Source: Clostridiaceae bacterium (GTDB lineage Bacteria > Bacillota > Clostridia > DSM-8532). From it: 64,000 bases of DNA. Made by a program: the position numbers and the translations under genes. Under the pieces are notes generated by a model that saw nothing but the letters and a program-made list of their open reading frames with translations, had not been told where the DNA came from and ran no database searches. The stretch is from NCBI GenBank assembly GCA_012521705.1, contig JAAYLX010000039.1, positions 24,975 through 88,974 on the forward strand, read 5' to 3'. Position 1 is the first letter of the stretch, and every line of letters starts with the position of its first letter. Of this stretch, positions 54,330 through 63,870 are shown piece after piece.

Positions 54330-55220
54330 CTATGAATTGGTATTTATCTTTTGCACTACATACTGATCCCGGGCGGTAACTGCAAGGGCTACTTCACGCA
54401 GAAGTTTGCAGGCAGCCGCGGTCGATATGCCACTGGCGTCGTAATGGGGAGCCAGTTCAACAAGATCTGCCCCGACAATAAAAGTTCCGCGGAGTTTTAC
54501 AATAAACTCCAGAAGCTCCTTAAAGCTTACCCCTCCGTGTTCAGGGGTACCTGTGCCGGGGAACACCGACGGATCAAGCACATCCATGTCTATGGTCAGG
54601 TAAACCGGCCTTTTTCCTATTATTTCAAGTGCCTTTTCAATACCGTCAAGATTGAAAGGTGTCAGGAAAGTATGATCCCGTGCCCATTCAAATTCATATT
54701 TTTCTCCTGAACGGATTCCGAATTGCCATATCCTTTTGTCTCCGACTTTTTCCCAGATACGACGCATTACAGTCGCATGTGAAAGCTTGATGCCAAGATA
54801 ATCGTCACGAAGGTCGGTATGTGCATCCAAATGAATAATGCAAAGATCCGGATATTTTTCAAGCACAGCTTCGACGGCAGGAAGTGTCACCAGATGTTCT
54901 CCACCAAGCATTATGGGGATTTTATTTTCATGGACTAAATCCCGGCAAAAATCCCTTATCATGTTCAGCGCACTTACTGTATTGCCGAATGGGAGAGGAA
55001 GATCCCCCGCATCCGAACCTTTGATATCCATCAGGTCGGCATTCTGATAAGGACTGTAAGTTTCAATTCCATAGGATTCATTTCGGATTGCGGAAGGGCC
55101 GAAACGTGAGCCAGGCCTGTAGGATACAGTTCCATCAAAAGGCGCTCCGAAAACAACTATATTTGAATCTTCATAAGGATTTTCAAAGCCTAAAATGTTT
55201 AATTCAGGATTTTGCTTCAT
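54330..55220 (-). CDS. speB: Agmatinase (arginase/ureohydrolase family)
   Basis: GGEHLVTLP...IIHLDAHTDLRDDY...YLTIDMDVLDPSVFPGTGTPEHGG; start reset from 55268. Confidence 0.93.
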   Translation of the reverse strand: MKQNPELNILGFENPYEDSNIVVFGAPFDGTVSYRPGSRFGPSAIRNESYGIETYSPYQNADLMDIKGSDAGDLPLPFGNTVSALNMIRDFCRDLVHENKIPIMLGGEHLVTLPAVEAVLEKYPDLCIIHLDAHTDLRDDYLGIKLSHATVMRRIWEKVGDKRIWQFGIRSGEKYEFEWARDHTFLTPFNLDGIEKALEIIGKRPVYLTIDMDVLDPSVFPGTGTPEHGGVSFKELLEFIVKLRGTFIVGADLVELAPHYDASGISTAAACKLLREVALAVTARDQYVVQKINTNS

Positions 55221-55245
55221 GGTTTTTCTCCTTATACCAAAACTT

Positions 55246-55263
55246 TGGTCACAATTGTGACCA
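55246..55263. promoter_or_regulatory. Perfect 18-bp palindrome in the speB upstream region
   Basis: TGGTCACAATTGTGACCA. Confidence 0.75.
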
Positions 55264-55442
55264 GTCAAGTCAAAAATAATATATCATAAAGAATATTTTC
55301 TGCATATCCTCCAATTCCATGCCCGTTTTTCATAGAAGCTTGTAATTGTATCTTTGTTGGGATATATTATTTCTTAAGTAACTGACAACCTATTGTTCCC
55401 ATTTCTTATATTTTGAATATAACCCTGTGAAGGAGCATTGAA

Positions 55443-56273
55443 ATGAGTAAGGCGGATTTAATATTTATCGATATGTGTAAAGATATTCTTGACAATGGTT
55501 TTTCAGATGAAGGCTATGATGTAAGACCAAGATGGGAGGATGGCAAACCTGCCCACACCAAAAAGAAATTCGGTGTTGTCAACCGCTATGACCTGTCTGA
55601 AGAGTTTCCCATTCTTACTTTAAGGCCCACAAATTTAAGGGCTGCCATAGATGAAATCCTCTGGATATGGCAAAAAAAGTCCAACAATATTAAGGATCTG
55701 AACAGCCACATCTGGGATTCCTGGGCTGATGAAACCGGTTCAATAGGAAAAGCATACGGATATCAACTTGGTATAAAGCACAAGTATAAAGAAGGTGAAT
55801 TTGACCAGGTAGACAGAGTGTTGTATGACCTGAAGCATAACCCTTTAAGCCGCAGGATAATGACAAATATATATAACCATGCTGATCTTCACGAGATGAA
55901 TCTTTACCCTTGCGCATACAGTATGACTTTCAATGTTACCGGGGACAAGCTTAACGGTATTCTGAACCAGCGCTCCCAGGATGTACTTGTGGCAAATAAC
56001 TGGAATGTTGTTCAGTACGCGGTGCTGCTGCATATGTTTGCCCAGGTGAGCGGACTGAAGGCAGGGGAATTGGTCCATGTAATCGCAGATGCTCATATTT
56101 ATGACAGGCATGAGCCTCTGGTAAGAGAACTTATTGAAAGGGAACCAAAACCTGCTCCCAAGCTGATTATTAATACCGATGTTACTAATTTCTACGATTT
56201 CAAAGTTTCTGATTTTGTTCTGGAAGGTTATGAACCGGGACCGCAGATAAAGAATATTCCGGTAGCAGTTTAA
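55443..56273 (+). CDS. thyA: Thymidylate synthase
   Basis: LNGILNQRSQDVLVANNWNVVQYAVLLHMFAQ...IADAHIYDRHEPL; PCAYSMTFNV. Confidence 0.94.
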   Translation: MSKADLIFIDMCKDILDNGFSDEGYDVRPRWEDGKPAHTKKKFGVVNRYDLSEEFPILTLRPTNLRAAIDEILWIWQKKSNNIKDLNSHIWDSWADETGSIGKAYGYQLGIKHKYKEGEFDQVDRVLYDLKHNPLSRRIMTNIYNHADLHEMNLYPCAYSMTFNVTGDKLNGILNQRSQDVLVANNWNVVQYAVLLHMFAQVSGLKAGELVHVIADAHIYDRHEPLVRELIEREPKPAPKLIINTDVTNFYDFKVSDFVLEGYEPGPQIKNIPVAV

Positions 56274-56357
56274 CAGAATGCTCCTTATAGCAAAACAGGC
56301 AAGACCTGTACTCCTGAAATGATTAGGAAGATATTATCTAAGGATAAGGAAGATATT

Positions 56358-56876
56358 ATGCGAAAAGATCTTGTACTTATAGCTGCAGTGGATAAGAATT
56401 GGGGTATCGGCAAGGACAATAAACTCTTGAAGCCCGTTCCTGAAGACCTGAAGCGCTTTTCAGGGTTCACAAGAGGGAATATGATAATTGTGGGAAGAAA
56501 GACTTTGGAATCATTCAAGGATAAGAAACCTTTGCCGGATCGAATCAATGTAGTATTGACAAGAGACATTAAGTTTAATCGCGAAGGTACTGTTGTAGCC
56601 CATGATATAAAGGAACTGGAATCAATAACAGAAAACTACAGCGGAGAAATATATGTATGCGGAGGGGCAAGTATTTATTCTTTACTGTTGCCTTACTGCA
56701 GCAAAGCCTTTATTACACAAATTGACGAAGAGTTCGATGCGGATACGCATCTGGTCAATTTGGACAAGGAAGACGACTGGATAATAAAAGATGCGGGCGA
56801 ATGGCAGGAAAGCCGTGCGGGAGTGCGGTTCAGGTATGTGGAGTATATTAATAAAAAACATACTATACAGGGTTGA
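56358..56876 (+). CDS. folA: Dihydrofolate reductase
   Basis: LVLIAAVDKNWGIGKDNKLL...MIIVGRKTLESF...EIYVCGGASIY. Confidence 0.95.
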   Translation: MRKDLVLIAAVDKNWGIGKDNKLLKPVPEDLKRFSGFTRGNMIIVGRKTLESFKDKKPLPDRINVVLTRDIKFNREGTVVAHDIKELESITENYSGEIYVCGGASIYSLLLPYCSKAFITQIDEEFDADTHLVNLDKEDDWIIKDAGEWQESRAGVRFRYVEYINKKHTIQG

Positions 56877-56921
56877 ACAGATAAAATAATCAGAAAAAAG
56901 CTGACACGGAATAAACCCATG

Positions 56922-57968
56922 TCAGCTTTTTAAAACCCTATGATTTATCTTTTTCCTGTTTTTGCCGGTAATGAATAATATGGATGCAAAGGCTGCCGAA
57001 AGAACCATTGCTGTCATTATCAGCTTTTCTGTGCTCTTTTCGTTATTATTGCTGAGTTTTCTTAAGTCTGATAATTTAATTTTCTGGTCAATTTTTATTT
57101 TGATTGGTTTTTCAAAGCCCTTATAACTTTCGATTGTCTCATCCTGAACAGATACTTTCCAGATCTTATCAAAGTCCCTGTTTACAGCTATGTACACACA
57201 GTTTGTTTCCGGTTCAAACAGAAAAGAACCCAATGTGTAAAAGCTGTTATCTGCGCATTTCATAGCCTCAAGCATTTGTAGCCCGTTATCCAAATCGAAA
57301 TTTCCGATGTTATGGATGGCATATTCATATCCTGAAATATATCTGTCTGCACCTTTATCATTAATCTCTCTGTACGGTGTGCCTTTATAATAGTAACTCG
57401 TAAAATTAGACATAATCAGAAATTTTTCCTCTATAGGAGAAATGATATTTTGATCTCTTCCCACTTCTACAATTTGTGCATGCCCGTTCATATCTGCAAA
57501 CATATCATGGAGCTTTGTCTGGGAATAGATTATTCTTTTATCTTTCAGATAATCATTTACCTCATCAATGCTTGAAAAATTATAAAGAGCTTTTCTGAAT
57601 ACATCTTTCATCTCGATTCTCCGGAGCTTGTTATCCCCTGTTTCATGGAAGAGCCCGAAATCCTCTGCAGGGTATTCCATAATTTTTGAGGCAAAAAGTC
57701 CTTTTGTATTCATGCCGGTAAAATCATTGCCATCCTGGTCATATACCACGAATATTTTCATTTCATTTACTTTTTGAATTTGGATAGTCGCATCATAATG
57801 TGCGTAATAGTCCCAATTCATTCCATAGTATGTTTTATCTCCATATACAGCAAAAGAGCTGCAGGCATTTGCCTGTACGCAGCCACATATCATGATGCAG
57901 CTTAAGAGTAAGATCACAATTATACTTTTGCAGCAGTCTCTCCTGCTGAATATTGACATACTAAGCAC
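56922..57968 (-). CDS. Secreted linear-amide C-N hydrolase (choloylglycine hydrolase-like Ntn hydrolase)
   Basis: Signal peptide then ACSSFAVYGDKTYYGMNWDYYAH (Cys nucleophile after cleavage), NFTSYYYKGTPY; C-terminal TM segment. Confidence 0.75.
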   Translation of the reverse strand: MLSMSIFSRRDCCKSIIVILLLSCIMICGCVQANACSSFAVYGDKTYYGMNWDYYAHYDATIQIQKVNEMKIFVVYDQDGNDFTGMNTKGLFASKIMEYPAEDFGLFHETGDNKLRRIEMKDVFRKALYNFSSIDEVNDYLKDKRIIYSQTKLHDMFADMNGHAQIVEVGRDQNIISPIEEKFLIMSNFTSYYYKGTPYREINDKGADRYISGYEYAIHNIGNFDLDNGLQMLEAMKCADNSFYTLGSFLFEPETNCVYIAVNRDFDKIWKVSVQDETIESYKGFEKPIKIKIDQKIKLSDLRKLSNNNEKSTEKLIMTAMVLSAAFASILFITGKNRKKINHRVLKS

Positions 57969-58189
57969 TCCTTTTGTGTTTAAAAGGCATTATGATTTAT
58001 TTTCACATTGCCTGTCATACATGTCAACCATATTCTGCTAATATTTCAATTAAAAAGACAATATAATCATGATCAGAACCTGACAATTATTAGCTCATAT
58101 CATGTTCTATGATGTGATGAACAGCCTTTATGGTATCTTGACATTTTTATAGACATATTTTAATATCAATGATATACGCAAATGCTATG

Positions 58190-58431
58190 ACGGAGAGGAG
58201 TAGGCGAAAAAACCTTTTAGAGAGGAGATGCCGGCAGGCTGAAAGCGTCTCCAGGGCAATTTTTGCTGAAGGTCGCTCCTGAGTATGTACAGCTGAACAA
58301 CAAAAATGGATTTGTTTAAGTAGGTTGTACCGGTTGAGAACCGTTAACTTCTTTCAAAGTGCCCGCAAAGGGAATTTTGGTGGTACCGCGGAAGTCAGCT
58401 TTCGTCCAATTTTTGGATGAAAGCTTTTATT
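58190..58431 (+). ncRNA. T-box leader (Val specifier) upstream of small membrane protein and valS
   Basis: T-box TGGTGGTACCGCGG (58378-58391); Stem I AGGAGTA/..GAAG-GTC-G-CTCCT with GTC at 58272-58274; terminator AGCTTTCGTCCA-loop-TGGATGAAAGCT + T-run. Confidence 0.92.
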
Positions 58432-58476
58432 TTTTAAAAAAACTGTATCACCAGCGTTTTGGAGGAGCATAATTCA

Positions 58477-58710
58477 ATGAAAATGTTAGCGCTATTGATA
58501 ATGGTTTCAGGAGCTTTTGTAATTTACGGAGCCAGAATGTTTGCAAACATCTATAACTTCGCTGAAAAGATTATTGTTAATAATTTAGCGGACTTTTCAG
58601 ATGAGGAGCTTAAAAACTATCGGTTTACAAAAGCAGTTGTAAGAGTCAGGATAGTGGGTTTCTTAATAGTATTTGCGGGGACGTTGCTGCTTTATTATCT
58701 GTGCAGGTAG
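58477..58710 (+). CDS. Small two-TM membrane protein between T-box and valS
   Basis: MKMLALLIMVSGAFVIYGARMFANIYNF...VGFLIVFAGTLLLYYLCR; RBS ggagga. Confidence 0.75.
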   Translation: MKMLALLIMVSGAFVIYGARMFANIYNFAEKIIVNNLADFSDEELKNYRFTKAVVRVRIVGFLIVFAGTLLLYYLCR

Positions 58711-58777
58711 TTGATTGATTCCTTTATTATAAATTGTTTTACAGAATTGGATAAGATATTTTTGAGTTTAGAAAGGA

Positions 58778-61435
58778 ATGAGTATATTGAAAAAGGAGAT
58801 AGCCAAGACTTATGATCCTAAACAGGTAGAAGATAAGCTTTATGCCAACTGGATGGAAAAAGACTATTTCCATGCAGTCATAGACCCGGACAAAGAGCCT
58901 TTTACTATTGTGATACCACCACCGAATATTACCGGTCAGCTCCATATGGGTCATGCCCTTGACAATACCATGCAGGATATTCTGATCCGTATGAAACGTA
59001 TGCAGGGTTACTGCACCCTCTGGCTTCCTGGTACCGACCATGCCAGTATTGCCACAGAGGTCAAAATTGTGGAGAAGATGGCTGAAGAAGGCATTACCAA
59101 AGAGGATATCGGCAGGGAAGGCTTTTTGGAGCGCGCCTGGGAATGGAAGAAGCAGTACGGGGGAAGAATTGTTGAACAGCTGAAAAAGCTGGGCAGCTCC
59201 TGTGACTGGAAACGTGAAAGATTTACTATGGATGAGGGCCTTTCAAGAGCCGTTCTTGAAGTATTTGTACGTCTCTATGAAAAAGGGCTTATATACAGAG
59301 GCGAAAGGATTATTAACTGGTGCCCCACATGCGGAACCACCATTTCTGACGCAGAGGTTGAGTATGAAGAACAGCATGGCCATTTCTGGCATATCCGCTA
59401 TCCTGTAAAAGATTCGGATGAATTTGTTGAGGTTGCTACAACCCGTCCCGAAACCATGCTGGGCGATACTGCAGTTGCTGTTCATCCTGAAGATGAGAGA
59501 TATCAGCATTTAATCGGGAAAACAGTAATATTGCCTCTTATGAACCGTGAGATACCTGTTGTTGCTGATACTTATGTTGACAGGGAATTCGGTACAGGTG
59601 TTGTTAAAATCACTCCTGCCCACGATCCCAATGACTTTGAAGTTGGTCTGCGTCATAACCTTGAAGTTATCAATGTTATGAACGAAGATGCCACCATTAA
59701 TGAAAACGGAGGAAAATATGCAGGTCTTGACCGCTATGAGGCAAGAAAACAGGTTGTCAAAGACCTTGAAGAGCAGGGCTTCCTCGTAAAAGTAAAGGAA
59801 CATGTTCATAATGTAGGTTCATGCTATCGTTGTTCCACTACCATAGAACCAAGAGTATCCTACCAGTGGTTCGTAAAAATGAAGCCTCTGGCTGAACCTG
59901 CAATTGAAGCTGTAAGAAACGGAACCATCAAGTTTGTTCCCGAGAGATTCTCCAAGATTTATTTTAACTGGATGGAGAATATTCAGGACTGGTGTATTTC
60001 AAGACAGCTCTGGTGGGGTCATCGTATACCGGCATATTATTGTGATGACTGTGGCGAAATAACCGTATCCAGAACAGAACCCGGCGAGTGCCCAAAATGT
60101 CATTCCAAAAAGATAAGACAGGATGAGGATGTACTGGATACCTGGTTCTCATCCGCTTTGTGGCCTTTCTCGACGCTGGGCTGGCCGGATGTTACCGAAG
60201 ACCTGAAGTATTTCTATCCCACAAGCGTCCTTGTTACAGGTTACGATATTATTTTCTTCTGGGTTGCCAGAATGATTTTCTCAGGTCTGGAACAAATGGG
60301 CAAAGAACCATTTAAATATGTTCTTATACATGGCCTTGTACGCGACAGCCTGGGCAGAAAAATGTCCAAATCCCTGGGCAATGGTATTGACCCGTTGGAT
60401 GTGATTGACAAGTACGGTACCGATGCTCTGAGGTATGCTTTGACCATTGGTACTTCTCCAGGAAATGACATGCGCTTCTCCGAAGAGAAACTTGAAGCAA
60501 GCCGCAACTTTGCAAATAAGATCTGGAACGCTTTCAGGTTCGTCATGATGAATTTTGACGAGGACATTGATTTCAGCAAAGTTGATGAGAATAACTATAC
60601 TGTAGCTGACAAATGGATTCTGAGCCGCATCAACACCATTGCAAAAGAGGTTACTGAGAACCTTGAGAGGTTTGAACTTGGTATTGCCCTGCAAAAGATC
60701 TATGAGTTCATCTGGGAAGAATTCTGCGACTGGTATATTGAACTTGTTAAGCCAAGACTTTATGACCGCGAGGCGCAGGGAAGACTGGAAGCTTTGTATG
60801 TGCTCAATAAGGTTCTGACTGATGCAATGAAACTGCTGCATCCGTTTATGCCGTTTATTACTGAAGAAATATACAGCCACCTTATTACAGATTCAGAGAG
60901 TATCATGATATCAAGCTGGCCCACTTACTCTGATAAGGTTCTCTATCCCGAGGAAGAGAAAATGATGGGCTTTATCATGGAATCTGTAAGAGGAATAAGA
61001 AACATCAGAGCGGAAATGAATGTGCCTGTCAACAGAAAGGCCAAAGCCATATTTGTCACTCAGGATGAACTGATTGGCAGAGTAGTGGAGAACGAAAAAT
61101 CCACATTCGGAAGACTGGCATCCATTTCTGACGCTGTGGTACAACAGGATAAGACAGGTATCTCAAATGACGCGGTTGCAGTTGTTGTAAATGGCGCTGA
61201 AATATACTTGCCCCTGGAAGACCTAATCGATCTGGAAAAAGAGATAGAAAGGTTGGAAAAAGAAAAGGAATCCCTTATAATGGAACTTGACAGGGTTAAT
61301 AAGAAACTCGGTAATGAAAGCTTTGTCTCCAAAGCACCGGCAGCAGTTGTTGAGCAGGAGAGGGAAAAACTCAAGAAGTATACCGAAATGTACGAAAAAG
61401 TTATTGAGCGTATTGAGACACTTAAAGGACACTGA
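58778..61435 (+). CDS. valS: Valyl-tRNA synthetase
   Basis: [25 protein letters not shown]-terminal coiled coil. Confidence 0.97.
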   Translation: MSILKKEIAKTYDPKQVEDKLYANWMEKDYFHAVIDPDKEPFTIVIPPPNITGQLHMGHALDNTMQDILIRMKRMQGYCTLWLPGTDHASIATEVKIVEKMAEEGITKEDIGREGFLERAWEWKKQYGGRIVEQLKKLGSSCDWKRERFTMDEGLSRAVLEVFVRLYEKGLIYRGERIINWCPTCGTTISDAEVEYEEQHGHFWHIRYPVKDSDEFVEVATTRPETMLGDTAVAVHPEDERYQHLIGKTVILPLMNREIPVVADTYVDREFGTGVVKITPAHDPNDFEVGLRHNLEVINVMNEDATINENGGKYAGLDRYEARKQVVKDLEEQGFLVKVKEHVHNVGSCYRCSTTIEPRVSYQWFVKMKPLAEPAIEAVRNGTIKFVPERFSKIYFNWMENIQDWCISRQLWWGHRIPAYYCDDCGEITVSRTEPGECPKCHSKKIRQDEDVLDTWFSSALWPFSTLGWPDVTEDLKYFYPTSVLVTGYDIIFFWVARMIFSGLEQMGKEPFKYVLIHGLVRDSLGRKMSKSLGNGIDPLDVIDKYGTDALRYALTIGTSPGNDMRFSEEKLEASRNFANKIWNAFRFVMMNFDEDIDFSKVDENNYTVADKWILSRINTIAKEVTENLERFELGIALQKIYEFIWEEFCDWYIELVKPRLYDREAQGRLEALYVLNKVLTDAMKLLHPFMPFITEEIYSHLITDSESIMISSWPTYSDKVLYPEEEKMMGFIMESVRGIRNIRAEMNVPVNRKAKAIFVTQDELIGRVVENEKSTFGRLASISDAVVQQDKTGISNDAVAVVVNGAEIYLPLEDLIDLEKEIERLEKEKESLIMELDRVNKKLGNESFVSKAPAAVVEQEREKLKKYTEMYEKVIERIETLKGH

Positions 61436-61442
61436 TAATAAA

Positions 61443-61462
61443 GGCCGGGAGAAATCCCGGCC
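61443..61462 (+). terminator. Terminator after valS
   Basis: GGCCGGGA-gaaa-TCCCGGCC. Confidence 0.7.
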
Positions 61463-61579
61463 GGTGTTTCTGCCGATAAACGCTGTTATGTAAAAATTAA
61501 CAGTAGAGGATGTACTTATTCTTATCAAAACGTGATATGCTATTTATGAGTTTCCCTTATCCAATATGGGGGTGATTTT

Positions 61580-62647
61580 ATTTTCTCAACCAAAAGGGCA
61601 AGAATTCTTAAAGCATTTTTCTCCACCATATTTGCAATATTCTTCAGCATTATTGCATTTCAACACCTCTATGCGGGTTCCAACAACGACGAAGCGGAAG
61701 ATCCTATTGTGACAAATACCCCCTTACCGACATACGAAAGTGAACCGGAGGATGAACCCGAGGAACCCACTTTTATTCTGACAAATTCGCAGAGATATTT
61801 TGAAGATCTGGTGAGTAAGAACAGTACCAATATCCTTCTCCTTGGAACAGAGCCAACCGGATTTAATTTTGATACCATTATTGTTCTGAGCATAGATGAT
61901 GACAATAAGGAAGTTAAAATCATCAGTTTTCCAAGGGATATATATATAGATTATAACGATGAAGTGTTGGGCGCATTAAAGAAAGCAAAGCCTTCGTATC
62001 TGAAAGAGAAAGGTATGCACAGGATAAATGCTGCCCCGTCCATTGGCGATGCCATCGGTTACCAGAAGAATTCAGGCAGGTTTAACAAGCCCTATGTGGA
62101 CTTTATCGCGGATATAATACATGAAGTATTCGGCATCTATATTCAGGATTATGCTTATGTAAAAACTAAGGGATTCAGAAACATTGTTGATTATTTTGGC
62201 GGGGTTACGGTCTATGTACCTGTCTTAATGAATTATAATGATCCCGAACAGAACCTTTATATTTATCTTGAAAAGGGCACACAACATCTCAATGGGCAAC
62301 AAGCGGAAGGTTATGTGCGTTTCAGGCAGGGATATGATGAAAACGGCAAATTCCGGAATTATGGCGATATCTTCAGAAAGCAGAACCAAAGCCGTTTTAT
62401 CCAGGCCTTTATATCACAGCACGTTACCCTGAAGAACCTGACCAAGTTAGGGGATATTGCCAATATTATAAGTTCAAATGTCATAACAAGCGTAAAGGGA
62501 TGGAATTCCATAGTCGAATATGGAGCTATGGCAGAAAGAGCTTTAAAGGAAAACTACAAAATGGTGACAGCTGAACTTGAAGTGAATGAAAAGAACATTG
62601 ACGGCTCTTCGTATGTAATTATTAAGACTAAACCAGTTGGTAACTAA
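61580..62647 (+). CDS. LytR-CpsA-Psr (LCP) family protein, probable ATT start
   Basis: ILLLGTEPTGFNFDTIIVLSIDDDNKEVKIISFPRDIYI...GFRNIVDYFGGVTVYVP...YVRFRQGYDENG; in-frame N-terminal TM IFSTKRARILKAFFSTIFAIFFSIIAFQHLYAG lies upstream of the track start at 61709. Confidence 0.85.
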   Translation: MFSTKRARILKAFFSTIFAIFFSIIAFQHLYAGSNNDEAEDPIVTNTPLPTYESEPEDEPEEPTFILTNSQRYFEDLVSKNSTNILLLGTEPTGFNFDTIIVLSIDDDNKEVKIISFPRDIYIDYNDEVLGALKKAKPSYLKEKGMHRINAAPSIGDAIGYQKNSGRFNKPYVDFIADIIHEVFGIYIQDYAYVKTKGFRNIVDYFGGVTVYVPVLMNYNDPEQNLYIYLEKGTQHLNGQQAEGYVRFRQGYDENGKFRNYGDIFRKQNQSRFIQAFISQHVTLKNLTKLGDIANIISSNVITSVKGWNSIVEYGAMAERALKENYKMVTAELEVNEKNIDGSSYVIIKTKPVGN

Positions 62648-62715
62648 CAGAAGAACGACTGAGGGACAAATGTCAGGATGAAAAATTCTGTGCAAGATGT
62701 AAAGTTTTTTAGCAG

Positions 62716-62745
62716 GCTGTGCCGTACAAGAGGCACAGCTTTTTC
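62716..62745 (+). terminator. Terminator downstream of LCP gene
   Basis: GCTGTGCC-gtacaaga-GGCACAGC + TTTTT on plus strand. Confidence 0.8.
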
Positions 62746-62771
62746 GCGTTCTCTGCTCAGGAAAGGTGTAA

Positions 62772-62878
62772 GGCTCAATACTTGCTCTCTTGGGGTACGC
62801 GGGAGAACTTGTCATCCGGGCAAGCGCCGCTCGCCCGACGTCCTGTCGACCGTCCCCAATCGAGCTTAGTATTTCGCC
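62772..62878 (-). ncRNA. Candidate structured non-coding RNA (minus strand)
   Basis: Nested complementary arms GGC/GCC, AATACT/AGTATT, GCTC/GAGC, TTGGGG/CCCCAA, ACG/CGT enclosing hairpins; on the minus strand the two internal loops are tandem GA/GA and the GGGCGAGC/GCUUGCCC stem has a G.U pair where plus would have A.C. Confidence 0.65.
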
Positions 62879-63001
62879 AACAACTTTAATCTTAGCTTGC
62901 GGACCGCTCAAAGACTTTGCCGCTTGAACTTAATAGTTTGAACTTCAATAAAGTAATTTTGTAAAGCAGCTTCTTAATTCCACGTCCATAACTTGCGTCG
63001 A

Positions 63002-63487
63002 TTATTGTTTGCTTATTAACTTGCTTATGCTTGATTTTTTCAATCCAGTTCTAATCAGTATTTTTATATTGAACCCTGACTTTCCATAGCTTAGCCTGTA
63101 CCAGTAGTAGTTTATATACTCAATAATTCCGAATAACAGTATACCTGCGGAAACTATCAAATCTGTAACGCTGCTTTTAATGATTGGCATAGCTGCACTA
63201 ACAGCCACCAATATAATCACATTTATCCATCTTAACAACCTGAGGAGTTTTTCAGCCGTAATACCGCTACTTCTCTTTCTGGCTATCAATACATATCTGT
63301 AAAACCAATACAAGCTTCCTTGCAGCAATATGAGCAACAGATACAGAAATGCAATCCGGCATGCATTCCCGGGGTTAGACAATCTGTATAGAACATAAAA
63401 AGTACACAGAGCGGCAAATTCTCCTATGGCCAGGTTTAGCAACCGGCCCTTCAGTTTGTTCAATTCATCACCTCTAAGCTTTGGCAT
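63002..63487 (-). CDS. Hypothetical multi-TM membrane protein (161 aa)
   Basis: Four hydrophobic segments, plausible start and no competing ORF. Confidence 0.65.
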   Translation of the reverse strand: MPKLRGDELNKLKGRLLNLAIGEFAALCTFYVLYRLSNPGNACRIAFLYLLLILLQGSLYWFYRYVLIARKRSSGITAEKLLRLLRWINVIILVAVSAAMPIIKSSVTDLIVSAGILLFGIIEYINYYWYRLSYGKSGFNIKILIRTGLKKSSISKLISKQ

Positions 63488-63656
63488 ACTCCCGTCAGGT
63501 ATGAGATTGTATCAGTAAGATTATATCATACTCAAAGCTACCACAGAGAGTTATATATATCATATAAAGCATATTAAGTCATTCTATATAAAAGTCAGGT
63601 TCTAACTGCCTGTCCCCTTGCATATATTCGGAGGGGACAAAAAATAATATTCGGTG

Positions 63657-63870
63657 TTGACAATACACCATACCCTGTTGTAAGATAATAAAGCCACTGA
63701 TGCGGCGCTGAAAGAGCGCTTGTATAAACGAAAAGAGAGAAAAAAGTGCTTGACATAATCGAGCCGCGGTGGTAAGATGAAGAAACCGTCTTGAGGCGGT
63801 CAGGAAAAAAGAAAACAGCTCGAAAAAAGTTGAAAAAACTCTTGACAGAAAAGCCTGACGGTGATAAGAT
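63657..63870 (+). promoter_or_regulatory. Three tandem strong sigma-A promoters, probable rRNA operon promoter region
   Basis: P1 TTGACA 63657-63662 / TAAGAT 63681-63686 (18 bp); P2 TTGACA 63750-63755 / TAAGAT 63773-63778 (17 bp); P3 TTGACA 63842-63847 / TAAGAT 63865-63870 (17 bp). Confidence 0.85.

Noticed and set aside
62678-62869. 63-aa plus-strand ORF across terminator and ncRNA candidate
   Set aside because: Begins inside the downstream UTR and spans the terminator hairpin; no RBS
62543-62911. 122-aa minus-strand ORF overlapping the 3' end of the LCP gene and the candidate ncRNA
   Set aside because: No protein-like pattern; overlaps a real CDS and a highly structured element, so an RNA explains the region better
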